Source: Euperipatoides rowelli (lineage: Eukaryota; Onychophora; Udeonychophora; Euonychophora; Peripatopsidae). From it: 18,413 nucleotides of DNA. The stretch lies in assembly GCA_003024985.2 (NCBI GenBank), contig PXIH01S0001454.1; one strand, 5' to 3'. A program made the position numbers and the translations under genes. Shown here one piece after another: positions 1 through 8,769 of this stretch (positions are counted from its first letter, which is position 1; every line of letters begins with the position of its first letter). The notes below the pieces were generated by a model that saw only the letters and a program-made list of their open reading frames with translations, had not been told where the DNA came from and did no database searches.

Positions 1-1130
1 GCACTCAAATTTAACAGACGAGGGCTGTCGAGCAGACTAATTTTCGAACTTTGACCCCATCCCAATGATTCTTTTTTTTTTTTTTTTACCTTGCCCTTAA
101 AAATTTCTGGAAGGAACAGTAGGCTACAATGTAGGCTACTGTATGCTATTAGGATTGGATTAATATAGCCTAAAGTGTTGAAGATAAACTGTAGGCCTTG
201 AATATAGGCCTATTGCATCTAAAGTAACGTATACCATGGTAGTAGTAAGTACTATTATTACTAAAAGAGTAGGCTATCCACTGTATTTTATAAATAAAAT
301 ATTACGTACATTGTACAGTAATCCATCATTATTAGAATACATCATATAAATCTAATATAGTGAACATTAGCATAAAATTGGATTATTTCATAGATCATCT
401 TTTCATAAGGCCTTGTTTTACTCACCATAGGCTATACAGTAGAACCACATTACAACGAATCTCTGGGACTAGCCTAGCTGGGTTTTTTTTTCTTTATATG
501 ATGTCTTTGTTGTATCCAAAATCTTTATAGCCTAGGCTTTTTTACTATGACCTGAGGAGGACTTTGTTATTACCAGGCTTGTTATTTGAGCTCTTTGTAA
601 TGAGATTCACTGTCTGTAGCCTACTTATAATTTTGCTTATTTTGATAAATATTGCTTTTTTAAAAAGGCTTTTTGTATTTTATAGCCTAAGCCTACTGTG
701 TGTGTGTGTGTGTGGGTAGGCTATAGACCTACTGTATAGGCTATACTCAATGTAAATAACATATCTAGCCTATATTGTATATAATGTAGACTATAGGCTA
801 CAGTAGTAGGCTATACTTAGCCTAATACATGTGCCTATGGTATGCACACAGCATACACTACAGTATATACTACTGTGTAAGCTTATATACTGATATAGCC
901 TGCTGTATATAGTAGGCTATACATGTAGTAGCCTATATCATGTAACTATATGTTATAGCATATAGCTTGCATACACTGTAATAGCCTACATACAGCAAAC
1001 AATATTTATAAGCTTAGTAAATATGTTGAGTGCAATATTTATATGCCCAGTAAATATATAGAGTAGGCCTATGTGTATAGCCTACATAGTAATTACTGTG
1101 TTAATAGAGTGTGTGTGTTTAGGATGGTCA
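1..1130. other. Noncoding DNA dense in TAGGCTA/TAGCCTA words
   Basis: No reading frame here resembles a protein. The stretch is dominated by short words TAGGCTA, TAGCCTA and the palindrome TAGGCCTA, occurring dozens of times on both strands, mixed with TATA- and TACTGTA-like steps. A T16 run lies near 72-87. The words recur at lower density to about 3000 and sporadically elsewhere (for example near 4710, 11570 and 14440), so they look like a genome-wide composition feature rather than one repeat unit. I see no regular period. Confidence 0.7.
697..714. repeat. (TG)9 microsatellite
   Basis: Nine uninterrupted TG units followed by GGTAGG. It lies inside the TAGGCTA-rich stretch and has no gene next to it. 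Confidence 0.9.
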
Positions 1131-1378
1131 TGTTAAAACCGACACATTTTGTGTTTACCACTTTTATAGAAGGTGGCTCTAATCAAACCCTTATTTTTCA
1201 GAGATTCCTAGCTAGCTGAAGTTTGTTGGAATAGACGAGTTGCTATGTAAACCATTGTGCAGCTATTGCAGAACTTTGTTTTTCAAGCACTAACTGTGAT
1301 TTAGACCTTGCAAAAGGAATCTGACATCATTTTTTGTTATAAAGTTCCAAATTGAAATTCAGTTTGTGGTTCCAGCAC

Positions 1379-1443
1379 GAGACCAACTATTAGTCAGCAT
1401 GGTAAACCAAATGAGACCAACTATTAGTCAGCATGGTAAACCA
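1379..1443. repeat. 34-bp tandem duplication, two copies
   Basis: The unit beginning GAGACCAACTATTAGTCAGC is present at 1379 and again at 1413 (period 34). The 31 bases GAGACC...AAACCA are identical in both copies, and the link between them is AAT. The copies are identical, so the duplication is probably recent. No coding function is visible. Confidence 0.9.
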
Positions 1444-1589
1444 TTCCGTTTGTGGAAACTACCGTACATCTTGACAAATGAATTTTCTGTTATCGTGTCA
1501 TCAGTTCTCTGAAATAATCATCACATCTCAAGGCCCCAAATTTTTTTTCTCTTCAGGATTATATAAATACAAATGTAGGCTACATACAG

Positions 1590-1770
1590 TATTTAGAAAC
1601 AATCCGAACACTGTGGAAGAACTTAAAATAAACATCATGAGAGAAGAAATCAGCATAGAACAAAGATTATGCCAACTCGTTATGAACATCCTTCAGAAAC
1701 ATCATTGAACTGTGATTAAAGAATGTTGGCTACCTATTGACATTATTTTTCGTGATTGTGTGACTTTTAC
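1590..1770 (+). pseudogene. Probable Tc1/mariner-like (DDE) transposase C-terminal fragment
   Basis: The + frame reads VFRNNPNTVEELKINI, then an amphipathic segment IEQRLCQLVMNILQKHH, a stop, and in the same frame IKECWLPIDIIFRDC. The order NP-T-EELK-NI, then a helix with L..V..N...R, then C and D-IIF resembles the C-terminal end of DDE-superfamily transposases common in arthropods, just after the catalytic region. The stop at about 1706 and the absence of an upstream catalytic core mean it is a dead scrap. The open frame extends up to an ATG at 1478, but the residues before about 1590 look random. The family assignment is from recall of the motif pattern and could be wrong; other DDE families share this type of tail. 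Confidence 0.45.
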
Positions 1771-3126
1771 TTGTTATAAAACTTCATTATAAATGTAATT
1801 CATTTCTGGATTAATAATTGTTAATTTCATTGCCAATAGATGAGAGTATGGTACATACAATTGTAATGTGTCAGTTTTTGCTTGATCACCTTTATAACAT
1901 TAACTATGTAGGCTACTGTATATATCGGTATCTGTATACATTTTTGGTTTTGACTATCTGTCTTTGTATAAAATGTAAAGTTTGTTATTAAAAATGCTCT
2001 ATTTACTGTATGTATTGAGCCAGAGTGCCTTGTAAACAAAATGTTTTAATAATTGCTTCATGATTCTAGCGTAGTCTGCTTTAATGATACATTCTGCACT
2101 ATCCTTGACACAATTTTTGATCATGGATACAGGCTTAAGAACATATTGATTCTTAATTAACTTAAATAATTGGAAATCTATGTAAATTAATGCATTTTAG
2201 TTACCATACATATAGCCTACTGAAACCATTATTTTTTTCAACACACTAAATGTTAACGGTCTTTTTAAGGGTAAAAAAAACCTGATAACCTGCATAGCTG
2301 AAAGATGAAAAGTCAGAATTTGATGGTTTGCCACTTTCTATGCTAAAATTTGATCAGTTCTTTAATATTTGAGCTTGTTTTTTTTTTTCCTATTCAATGA
2401 GTAGCCTAGGCCTACTGTATGTGATCTAAATCGAGCACAACTCTTCAAGACTTCAACATTAATACCAATAGCAATTTAGCCTAAACCTGGAATTTAAATT
2501 ATTCCAAATTGAACATTCCACCCAAATTGATTAATGGCTTAAAAGGACATAATTTTTGTTTACCTGCAGAATCTTGTGCAAATTTTGTTTTTATTTTTTT
2601 TAAAAAAATAAAATTTATAATTTTAAATTAAATTTATATAGGTTAATTACTCTGCACAACACTGAATTGTTTCTGACATGAATATAGTTAGGCTAATTCT
2701 AGTTAATTTCAGCTTGAGAAATATAAATATGCCTTTAAAAAGTTGAATTAGATCTCTGTTTTTAAATACAGTAGTAGCTTATAGGCTATTGATGTTGGGA
2801 TATTTAAAAAAAATACTAAGTGAATTTTTTTGGCTATTTCAATAAATACTAGGCTATGTAATTTTGGAATTTAAGTTGTGAGCACAGGAATCCTGAATCA
2901 TTGTTGGCCATATTTTGTTTATTGTTTGTGAATAGCTTCCATTTTCTTGAGAGCTGTAGATTATAATTTATGTTAAAAAGTCTTAAAAAAAGCCAGGATG
3001 CAACATAGATGTGTTAATATTGCTGACAAATTTTGTATGTTGTGGTGAAGTGACAGTTTCCAACCAGAAACACCAACTTACTCCACTTGTGAAGAAAGCT
3101 TACTTACGTTATTTTGTTGTTAAAGT
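1771..3126. other. AT-rich noncoding stretch
   Basis: I see no coding similarity, RNA gene or paired repeat here. Scattered TAGGCTA/TAGCCTA words continue (near 1909, 2400, 2785 and 2850). A very AT-rich patch of A and T runs lies at about 2585-2640. A short open frame on the - strand at 1827-2039 has no recognisable motif and is treated as chance. Confidence 0.6.
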
Positions 3127-3500
3127 ATGAGGTCAGGACTCAGGCAAATCTTGTTACATTGGGCACCTCACATTTGCTGCAATAAATGTTTGGTAAATCT
3201 ATGTGAATGGTTAAATAAAAAAAGATGTGCAATGTCTTTTGCCATTCCAATGGTTTGGAGAGAGCCCTCAAACCATACAGATAACTTATTTCTGCCTGGT
3301 GCCTCTTCTGCATGGCATATCAAGAAAAAGAGAAGAGGACTGTGGAATACCTTATCAAATCAGTATCGGTCCAATGCCACATGGAGATGATCAGCCGGTA
3401 CCTAAGCCTCCAGAAGATTACAGTCTGCAAACAGATGAAGATGAGCTCCCATGGATGGTGAGGGAAGAAACATCAAACTTGAGCATTACAGTATATCTTT
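3127..3500 (+). pseudogene. Frameshifted fragment of a conserved invertebrate protein of unknown function
   Basis: The first frame carries CEWLNKKRCAMSFAIPMVWREPSNHTD (about 3205-3285; quoted in pieces: WLNKKRCAMSFAI, PMVWREPSNHTD). The thread then moves to another frame, which reads YFCLVPLLHGISRK, later IGPMPHGDDQPVPKPPEDY and QTDEDELPW. The order PMVWREP-x-H, YFC, SxK, PxPHGDxxPVPxPP, DED matches a short protein often annotated as uncharacterised in arthropods and other invertebrates, frequently in many copies. One frameshift near 3280-3290 separates the two parts, and there is no credible start or end. Conservation in both frames shows that this was one coding unit. Its cellular role is not known to me. 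It stops where the inverted repeat at 3501 begins. Confidence 0.6.
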
Positions 3501-3757
3501 ATGGGAAGACTCCAGTTTACANCCCCCCCCCCCTTCCCAATAGACTATGGCTGCTACAACTGGCGTTAGAAATCTAGTGAACAAAGCCCTGATCGAATGC
3601 AGAAAGGATGGACTAGCTAAAATATATCAGATTTTAACTAAACCCTTCAACCCTTTCTGCATTCGGTCAGTGCTTTGCTCACTAAATTTCTAACGCCAGT
3701 TGTAGCAGCCATAGTCTATTGGGTAGGGGAGGGGGATGTAAACTGGAGCCTCCCCAT
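3501..3757. repeat. Inverted repeat (foldback), arms about 105 bp
   Basis: The left arm 3501-3607 and the right arm 3652-3757 are near-perfect reverse complements. The shared core includes AATAGACTATGGCTGCTAC and ACTGGCGTTAGAAAT, with only scattered substitutions and a length difference in the C-rich tract. The 44-bp spacer is AT-rich. The left arm contains the only ambiguous base in the window (N at 3522), beside a C run. There is no open frame of note. It could be a foldback/MITE or a hairpin formed by inverted duplication; I cannot identify flanking target duplications. Confidence 0.85.
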
Positions 3758-3798
3758 CTTTATTTGTAAATTTTGTCCATATTTTTAGTCGCTCCTCT

Positions 3799-3848
3799 AA
3801 AGTTTTGATTTTCAAAATCAAAACTTTACAACTAAAATTTTTAGTTGT
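3799..3848. repeat. Two adjacent perfect short palindromes
   Basis: At 3799-3827 two perfect 14-bp arms (AAAGTTTTGATTTT and its complement) flank a single C. Immediately next, 3828-3848 has two perfect 10-bp arms (ACAACTAAAA and its complement) flanking a single T. Both would extrude as hairpins with minimal loops. No gene is adjacent, so a terminator role is not suggested. Confidence 0.85.
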
Positions 3849-3960
3849 AATTTCATTTGTCAAATTTTTGCCACTAGAGAGGGAGATTACGATTAATTGT
3901 ATTCTGTCCTTATATTTTTTTTCTTCATGTTCTTTTTAATTTTTTTTTGGTTTTGGGGAT

Positions 3961-3985
3961 GGGGGGGGGGGGGGGGGGCCTTTTG

Positions 3986-4021
<36 letters not shown>

Positions 4022-4047
4022 GGTTGGGGGGGGGGGGGGGGGGGGGG
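3961..4047. repeat. Long G18 / T33 / G22 homopolymer cluster
   Basis: G18 (3961-3978), CCTTTTGGG, T33 (3988-4020), GGGTT, then G22 (4026-4047). This may be real low-complexity DNA with strong secondary structure potential. Run lengths of this kind are also where sequencing and assembly fail most often, so the exact lengths should not be trusted. The proline/lysine-rich - strand frame across it is an artefact. Confidence 0.8.
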
Positions 4048-4092
4048 ATAGGCCTTTAGTGAATTGACAATTTGTTATTTTTATTCTGTTAC

Positions 4093-4948
4093 ATTGGTTC
4101 GCTTGTGCAGGGATTAGGCCGCACATTGTCTTTGTGCATTGTTTGCTTTCATAATGTGACTTTTGCTATACAATAGCAAATGTGTTAACATGGCTTGATC
4201 AACCACGGATTGTTAATCAACTCTCATCGCATATGCGAATCAATGCTAATTTATTCATGTCTTTGTTTTATATGTATTTGCAATGCTTCTATGTTTACTC
4301 GGAATGACATTCATCATTCCACGAGTTTTCTATTTATTTATTTTAATTCCGCATCTGGATTGACATTCCATGGAGTGTGTGCTACCCCACTCGTAGCTAC
4401 TTGTAACATTGTTAATTGTGGGCTTTTGGGTAAAGTTATTCTGGAAGTGAGTAGCTGTTGTATTATTTATTTACGTTCTAGTCTAATATTACGGTTGAGA
4501 ATTTAGGCTCCGCCTACCTTCATTTCTTTATTTTACCAACCACCAGTTTGCTACATATCACCCACAATAGCACATATGGCTTTATGTTTATTAGACTGGA
4601 CTGTAAATAAATAATACAAAACAGCAACTTGCTGTCATACAGAAATAAAATGCTAATCCAGCCTCAGAATTAAATAAAATAAATTGAAAACTCACTGGAA
4701 TGACAAATGTTATAGGCCTATCATGTATGCTGTAGCACTCTTAAATAGCAAAGACATGCATACATGTAAAACAAAGAAACATGAAAAATTTGCATTGATT
4801 TGCACTTGCCAGAAGTGTTGATTCATTGATTGTTCATGTTTGATCGACATATTAACCCTACATTTGCTTTTGTATAGCAAAGGTTGTGTTACGAAGGTAA
4901 ACAATGCACAAAGACAACCTAGCCTAATCACCGCACAAGCAAACCAAT
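4093..4948. repeat. Large degenerate inverted repeat, arms about 360-395 bp
   Basis: The left arm 4093-4487 and the right arm 4590-4948 are inverted copies around a spacer at 4488-4589. Landmarks pair in order from outside inwards: ATTGGTTCGCTTGTGC with ATTGGTTTGCTTGTGC; GTCTTTGTGCATTGTTT in both; TTTGCTATACAATAGCAAATGT with a close copy; CTGGATTGACATT with CTGGATTAGCATT; GTATTATTTATTTAC in both; AGTCTAAT in both. The right arm lacks part of the left arm's central segment (about 4375-4440). Divergence is much higher than in the 3501-3757 repeat, so it is older. No transposase is encoded and I cannot name the family. Confidence 0.8.
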
Positions 4949-4959
4949 ATAAGGATTAT

Positions 4960-5660
4960 TAAGCTATATAAAACAAATTTAAAAATTGGGGATCAGCATA
5001 ATATTCAGACAAAATTTTGACAAATTTTCATCAACAAAAGGACCACATTCCAAAGGACATCATAGACCAAATTTAAATTGAGCATTAAATGTTTGTTAGT
5101 TAAATGTAAATTTGTATAGCCTACTGAAATAAATCTAAATATCCATATGTTGACTTTTTTCCTGAAATTGAAGAATGTTGCTTAATGCAGAGTGTGACCT
5201 AACTAACACTCAATATTAAGGCAACAAAGTAGAGGCTTGGACAAGTGTTTTGGGTGTCTAATCTTTTTCAGCCTTTTTTCCATATATTGGCTTTTTTGTT
5301 TATGTTGGGCTTTGGGCATACAACTGGGACCAGATGTGGATGGGAGGAAAAAAGCAGGATTTTTATTTTAATAGGTAGCCTAAACATTTCACCGATTCAA
5401 TAATCGGTAAATTATTGGTTATCGATAATGATAAAATTACCAAAGTGTACAGAATATATTAAGGAATCCTTAATTATATTTTATTGAAACCAAATCAAAA
5501 TACAAATGCTGGAGTACATACAACATGTGTAAACCACATTAGTTAATAAATGTTATGTGTTATTTAGAAGCATCTGAGTCTAATAAATATTTAGTTGCAT
5601 TACACAAACATTGTATATTAGTACAGAGGAATAGAAATAGTGAAAATTTTAGTGAAGAAA
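4960..5660. other. AT-rich stretch upstream of the Gypsy gag remnant
   Basis: I see no gene. The 5' LTR of the downstream Gypsy element should lie in or near this interval. I could not match any part of it to the sequence after 12380, so no LTR is called. A small hairpin (ACCGATT / AATCGGT, 5391-5408) is present. Confidence 0.5.
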
Positions 5661-5664
5661 AAGA

Positions 5665-6420
5665 ATGGCTATGGAAATTTCACCCACCCATGTTGAATTG
5701 TAATGAACCAATATGGCGGAAGCGTGGGCTAAATGGTATTAAAAGCTGACAACTTTCCTGAAAGGACCAAAAGAATGAATGAAAAAAAGAAGATATAAAA
5801 ATAGCTATATTATTGAATCTAATTGGAGATTAGAGAGTGGCCATCTATAACACATTTAAACATTCTACAGATGAAAAAGTTGATGTCATGTTGAGAGTGT
5901 TCAAAAGTCATTTTGAGCGAAAAAAAATGTCATATGACAGATTTAAATTTCATCATTATTTATAACAAAAGAAAGATGAACCTTTTGGAGTATATATAAC
6001 TGAAGTGAAAAGATTGGCTTCATATGAATTCTTATTCTTGGAACAAGAAAATATGAGAAACTAGTTTTGTAAGATGATAATAGTGAGAGAAAGACTGCTG
6101 ATATGAGTTTACCTCAGGGCTATTGAAATATGTAATGCCTATGAAATAAGGAAAAGGCAGGCTCAAGAAATGTGTACATGTGAACAGTGTAAACATTGTG
6201 GAATAAGATTATCGTAGGCTACAATAAAAGAAAAAAATTCATGTATAGAAAATTAAATAAATTTGAATATAGAAAAATGAAAAATAATGCTAGAACGTAC
6301 CCTATTACTGTTGGAAGTGTAGTAAAATGCACAGTAAAAGAGTGTCAAGCACAGTTTGAAATGTGAAGATTTTAATCATTTTGCAACAAAATGCAACAAA
6401 GAAAAGAATAAATGCTCTTA
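5665..6420 (+). pseudogene. Gypsy gag remnant (capsid and zinc knuckles)
   Basis: The ATG at 5665 opens MAMEISPTHVEL, followed in the same frame by NMAEAWAKWY, the typical start of Gypsy gag (x-W-x-x-W region). Downstream pieces in shifting frames are IYNTF, VDVMLRVFKSHFERKKMSYD, RFKFHHY and YITEVKRLASYEF, which fit the capsid helices. Near 6310-6400 a C-x2-C...H pattern (CWKCSKMH) and CEDFNHFATKC, split over frames, correspond to paired zinc knuckles that bind element RNA. Stops and frameshifts occur about every 100 bases. Gag would form the particle in which reverse transcription takes place; this copy cannot. Confidence 0.7.
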
Positions 6421-6521
6421 TGGAAGAAAATGATAGTAGGCCTTATAGAAAATCAAATATGAGAAATGTATATTGATACTATTTACAAAGACAACAGTAG
6501 CCTAATGAAAATAGAGAATGT

Positions 6522-6869
6522 TTGCAGTTAGTAAAAATTAAAAATGTGGAAATAAAATTTAAATTGGATACTGGTCCTGAGTGTAATATAATACCATGGT
6601 ATATTTTGGAAAAGATAGGTGTAAAAGTAAATGAAATTATAAAAGATCAAATTATAGGATTGGTGACTTATGGAGAATATAAATCAAAAACTAAATGTAC
6701 AGTCACATTGGAGTCTGAAGTTAAAGATAGCCTAGTTAAAATATGTAGTGGTGATGTAAAAAATAAACCAATATTAGAACTGAATGCTTTCAAAAAATTA
6801 ATACAGTGTATAAATGAAATAATAGAGAAACCAATGTATACAAGTAAAGCAATAGTATTAGAAAAATAA
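6522..6869 (+). pseudogene. Gypsy retropepsin-like aspartic protease remnant
   Basis: This is the longest open segment of the element (115 codons). Residues about 14-24 read FKLDTGPECNIIP, matching the catalytic D-T/S-G motif of retroviral-type aspartic proteases, with P in the position after G where A is usual. The protease acts as a dimer to cleave the Gag-Pol polyprotein. The frame also includes VTYGEY and a hydrophobic C-terminal half. It lies between the gag knuckles and the RT, as expected. The first ATG is likely internal to a former Gag-Pol frame rather than a true start. The - strand frame at 6668-6874 is a shadow. Confidence 0.8.
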
Positions 6870-6929
6870 GGCATTTGCAGGATTGGGGAAATTTCAAGGT
6901 AAATTTTACAAAATTAAAATAATTTTAAA

Positions 6930-7510
6930 AAGTAGTACCATAAGCACAATTAGCAAGAAGGGTAGCCAGAAGTTTAATGCCGAAGTTTCAGAATGCATTA
7001 GATAAAGGATGAAATGATAGAACCTGTACGAGCCAACAGATTGGTTACACCCAATTGTAATAAAAAAAGCCTAATGGTGAAATAAGGTGTCATGATCCAC
7101 AGAAATTGTAAGAGATGATAGAGTTATTTGCTACCTAGTCAAGATGAAATGTTATGTGAGTTAGGATGAAAAACATTGTTTTCTGGCTTAGATTTAAAAG
7201 ATATTTTTCATCAAATAGAATTGGACCAAGAGTTAGATGCATTTGCAACACCTTTAGGGTGATTTAAATTTGAAAGTTTACCATTTGGTATAAAGTGAAA
7301 TGCAGAATTATTTGGACATATTAAAGTCATAAATAGCTGGTACAAAATATCATGATGAAATATTACAGGAAGTATTGGCAACAGCAGAGAAAATAGGATT
7401 AACAGTTAATGATGGAAAATTTCAATTTAAAAAGACAAAAATACTGGGACATTAAGTAACACCAGAAGGAATCAGGATATTAGCTGAAAGAACATTAGTA
7501 ATAACAAAAA
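6930..7510 (+). pseudogene. Gypsy reverse transcriptase remnant lacking the YxDD block
   Basis: In pieces over several frames: RRLMPKFQNALDKG and KDEMIEPV (fingers), KPNGE and CHDPQKL, then SGLDLKDIFHQIELDQ (7182-7230, containing the first catalytic Asp in LDLKD), AFATPLG, a stop, KFESLPFGIK. The thread resumes as HDEILQEVLATAEKIGLTVN and KTKILGH with VTPEGIRI after a stop. The segment that should carry YxDD, between the PFGI block and HDEIL, is absent, consistent with an internal deletion near 7300-7350. Polymerase activity is impossible in this copy. Confidence 0.8.
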
Positions 7511-7689
7511 TGGAAAATTCCAACAACTCTGATGAGATTATTAGTAATTGTAAAATTTGTTGGAAAATTTATACCAAACATCCATGATCCAGCCTTACTG
7601 CATTTTTGTGGGAACTTACAAAGAATGATGTAAAAGGGTAATGGGAAGACAGACAAAAGCTATGGATGACCTAAAAATGTATTAAAAAA

Positions 7690-8179
7690 TTAATGAACTT
7701 GTATTGGTTGTCTACAGACCGGAAAAGAAAATAATACAAACTGATGCTTCCAAAGATGGTTTGGAAAATTTTACTTCAACAAGGCAAACTGGTCTCGTAG
7801 CGTCAAGAACACCAACGGCGAATCAAAAGAAGTTTGCACAAATTGGATAGGAGTTGTTAGCCATTTGTTATTCTGTGAAAAAGTTTCATTACTATGTATA
7901 TGGTAGGGGGGTAGAAGTGTTCATAGACCATAAGCTGTTAATTAGTATGGTAAAAAGAATGAGGAATCATGCCAGAAAGATTTAAAAGAATGATGATTAT
8001 TTAGATAGGAGCCTACAATATCTATTTATGTGAAATAGATGTTGATAGAAGATGCACTATCTATTCTAAGGCATACCTTAATGAAAATAATAGTGATGAT
8101 CCAGAAATAAACTACATAATAGACTCAATAGTTAATGATTTACCTATCTGAAGAGAGAGGCATGTACAAAAGTTGACCC
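7690..8179 (+). pseudogene. Gypsy RNase H remnant and start of the RNase H-integrase linker
   Basis: The frame reads QTDASKDGL (first catalytic Asp), then FAQIG-stop-ELLAICYSVKKFHYYVYGR (catalytic Glu region in ELLAI; FHYYVYGR typical of Gypsy) and FIDHKLLISMVKR (the DHKPL block with L for P). After it come a DALS block and acidic linker residues (SIVNDLP), then the copia insertion at 8180. RNase H would degrade the RNA strand of the hybrid during cDNA synthesis. Stops and frameshifts break it. Confidence 0.8.
8175..8179. repeat. Left target-site duplication of the copia element (GACCC)
   Basis: GACCC directly abuts the outer end of the left LTR and is repeated at 11385-11389 directly after the right LTR. 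Five bases is the usual duplication length for Ty1/copia integrases. The Gypsy thread stops on one side and resumes on the other. Confidence 0.75.
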
Positions 8180-8721
8180 TGACAAACTGATGAATAAAAC
8201 TATGCAAATTAACTATAAACTTATCGATGAATAAAGTTCAGAAACTATAAAAGGCAGCTGAGATTCAGGGTTTTAAACATTAACTCACACAAATAATTGA
8301 AAATAGGAATAAATTTCAGTTTAATATCATTCAAATATATCACAGGTCACTATCGCCATGCACAGAACAAGATGGCGATGCCAAGACAAAGATATAGAAG
8401 CCTGACCAGCAATGTCCAGCATACATTGCTCAAGATAATGACGTAGCAACCAAATAATGACTAAATCATAATACTACTAGTGAGTCAATTATATAAAGCG
8501 ATCCATATACAAATGATTAAAATGGAATAAATTAACCACATAAAATACTATTATAACTATAGAGTGATTTGATATTAGTATAGTGATAATATAAATCAGG
8601 ATATTACAATATTTAATTGAAATTGATGATTATACAAAAGAAAAAGTGTAATCACCACACTGGGCTGAGAAATGCAGTCATAATAAATACACTGACTTGA
8701 TGTAACAACATATAATCGTCA
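8180..8721 (-). repeat. Copia 3' LTR (left copy)
   Basis: Aligns along its length with 10853-11384, roughly 90% identical by eye plus indels. Shared blocks include AACTATAAAAGGCAGCTGAG, ATAGGAATAAATTTCAG, ACTATCGCCATGCACAG and AATGACGTAGCAACCAAATA. It starts at 8188 if judged only by alignment with the other LTR; eight more bases (8180-8187) lie between that point and the GACCC duplication. Small indels relative to the right copy include a 9-base difference near 8411 and loss of a CTTAGTTT-like segment near 8518. Confidence 0.9.
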
Positions 8722-8729
8722 CTCCCCTT
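8722..8729 (-). other. Copia polypurine tract
   Basis: In the element sense, AAGGGGAG ends exactly at the 3' LTR start (TGACG...). This is the standard position of the purine tract that primes plus-strand DNA synthesis. Confidence 0.75.
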
Positions 8730-8769
8730 GAAGTTAATCAAGAAGTTTTAATTTATTCAGGGTCGTTAA

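Noticed and set aside
1827-2039. 70-codon - strand open frame
   Set aside because: AT-rich chance frame with no motif.
3893-4126. Open frame on the - strand with poly-proline and poly-lysine tracts
   Set aside because: Generated by the G and T homopolymers; no other coding signal.
4195-4506. 103-codon + strand open frame
   Set aside because: Lies inside an inverted repeat arm, no family resemblance, and the paired arm does not preserve the frame.
4710-4931. 73-codon - strand open frame
   Set aside because: It is the other arm of the same inverted repeat, with no recognisable motif.
5391-5408. Short hairpin ACCGATT / AATCGGT
   Set aside because: Seven-base arms are expected by chance in a window of this size, and no gene is linked to it.
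8183-8187. CAAAC as the left target duplication of the copia element
   Set aside because: It abuts the LTR by alignment but mismatches the right flank GACCC at two of five positions; GACCC five bases at 8175 matches exactly.
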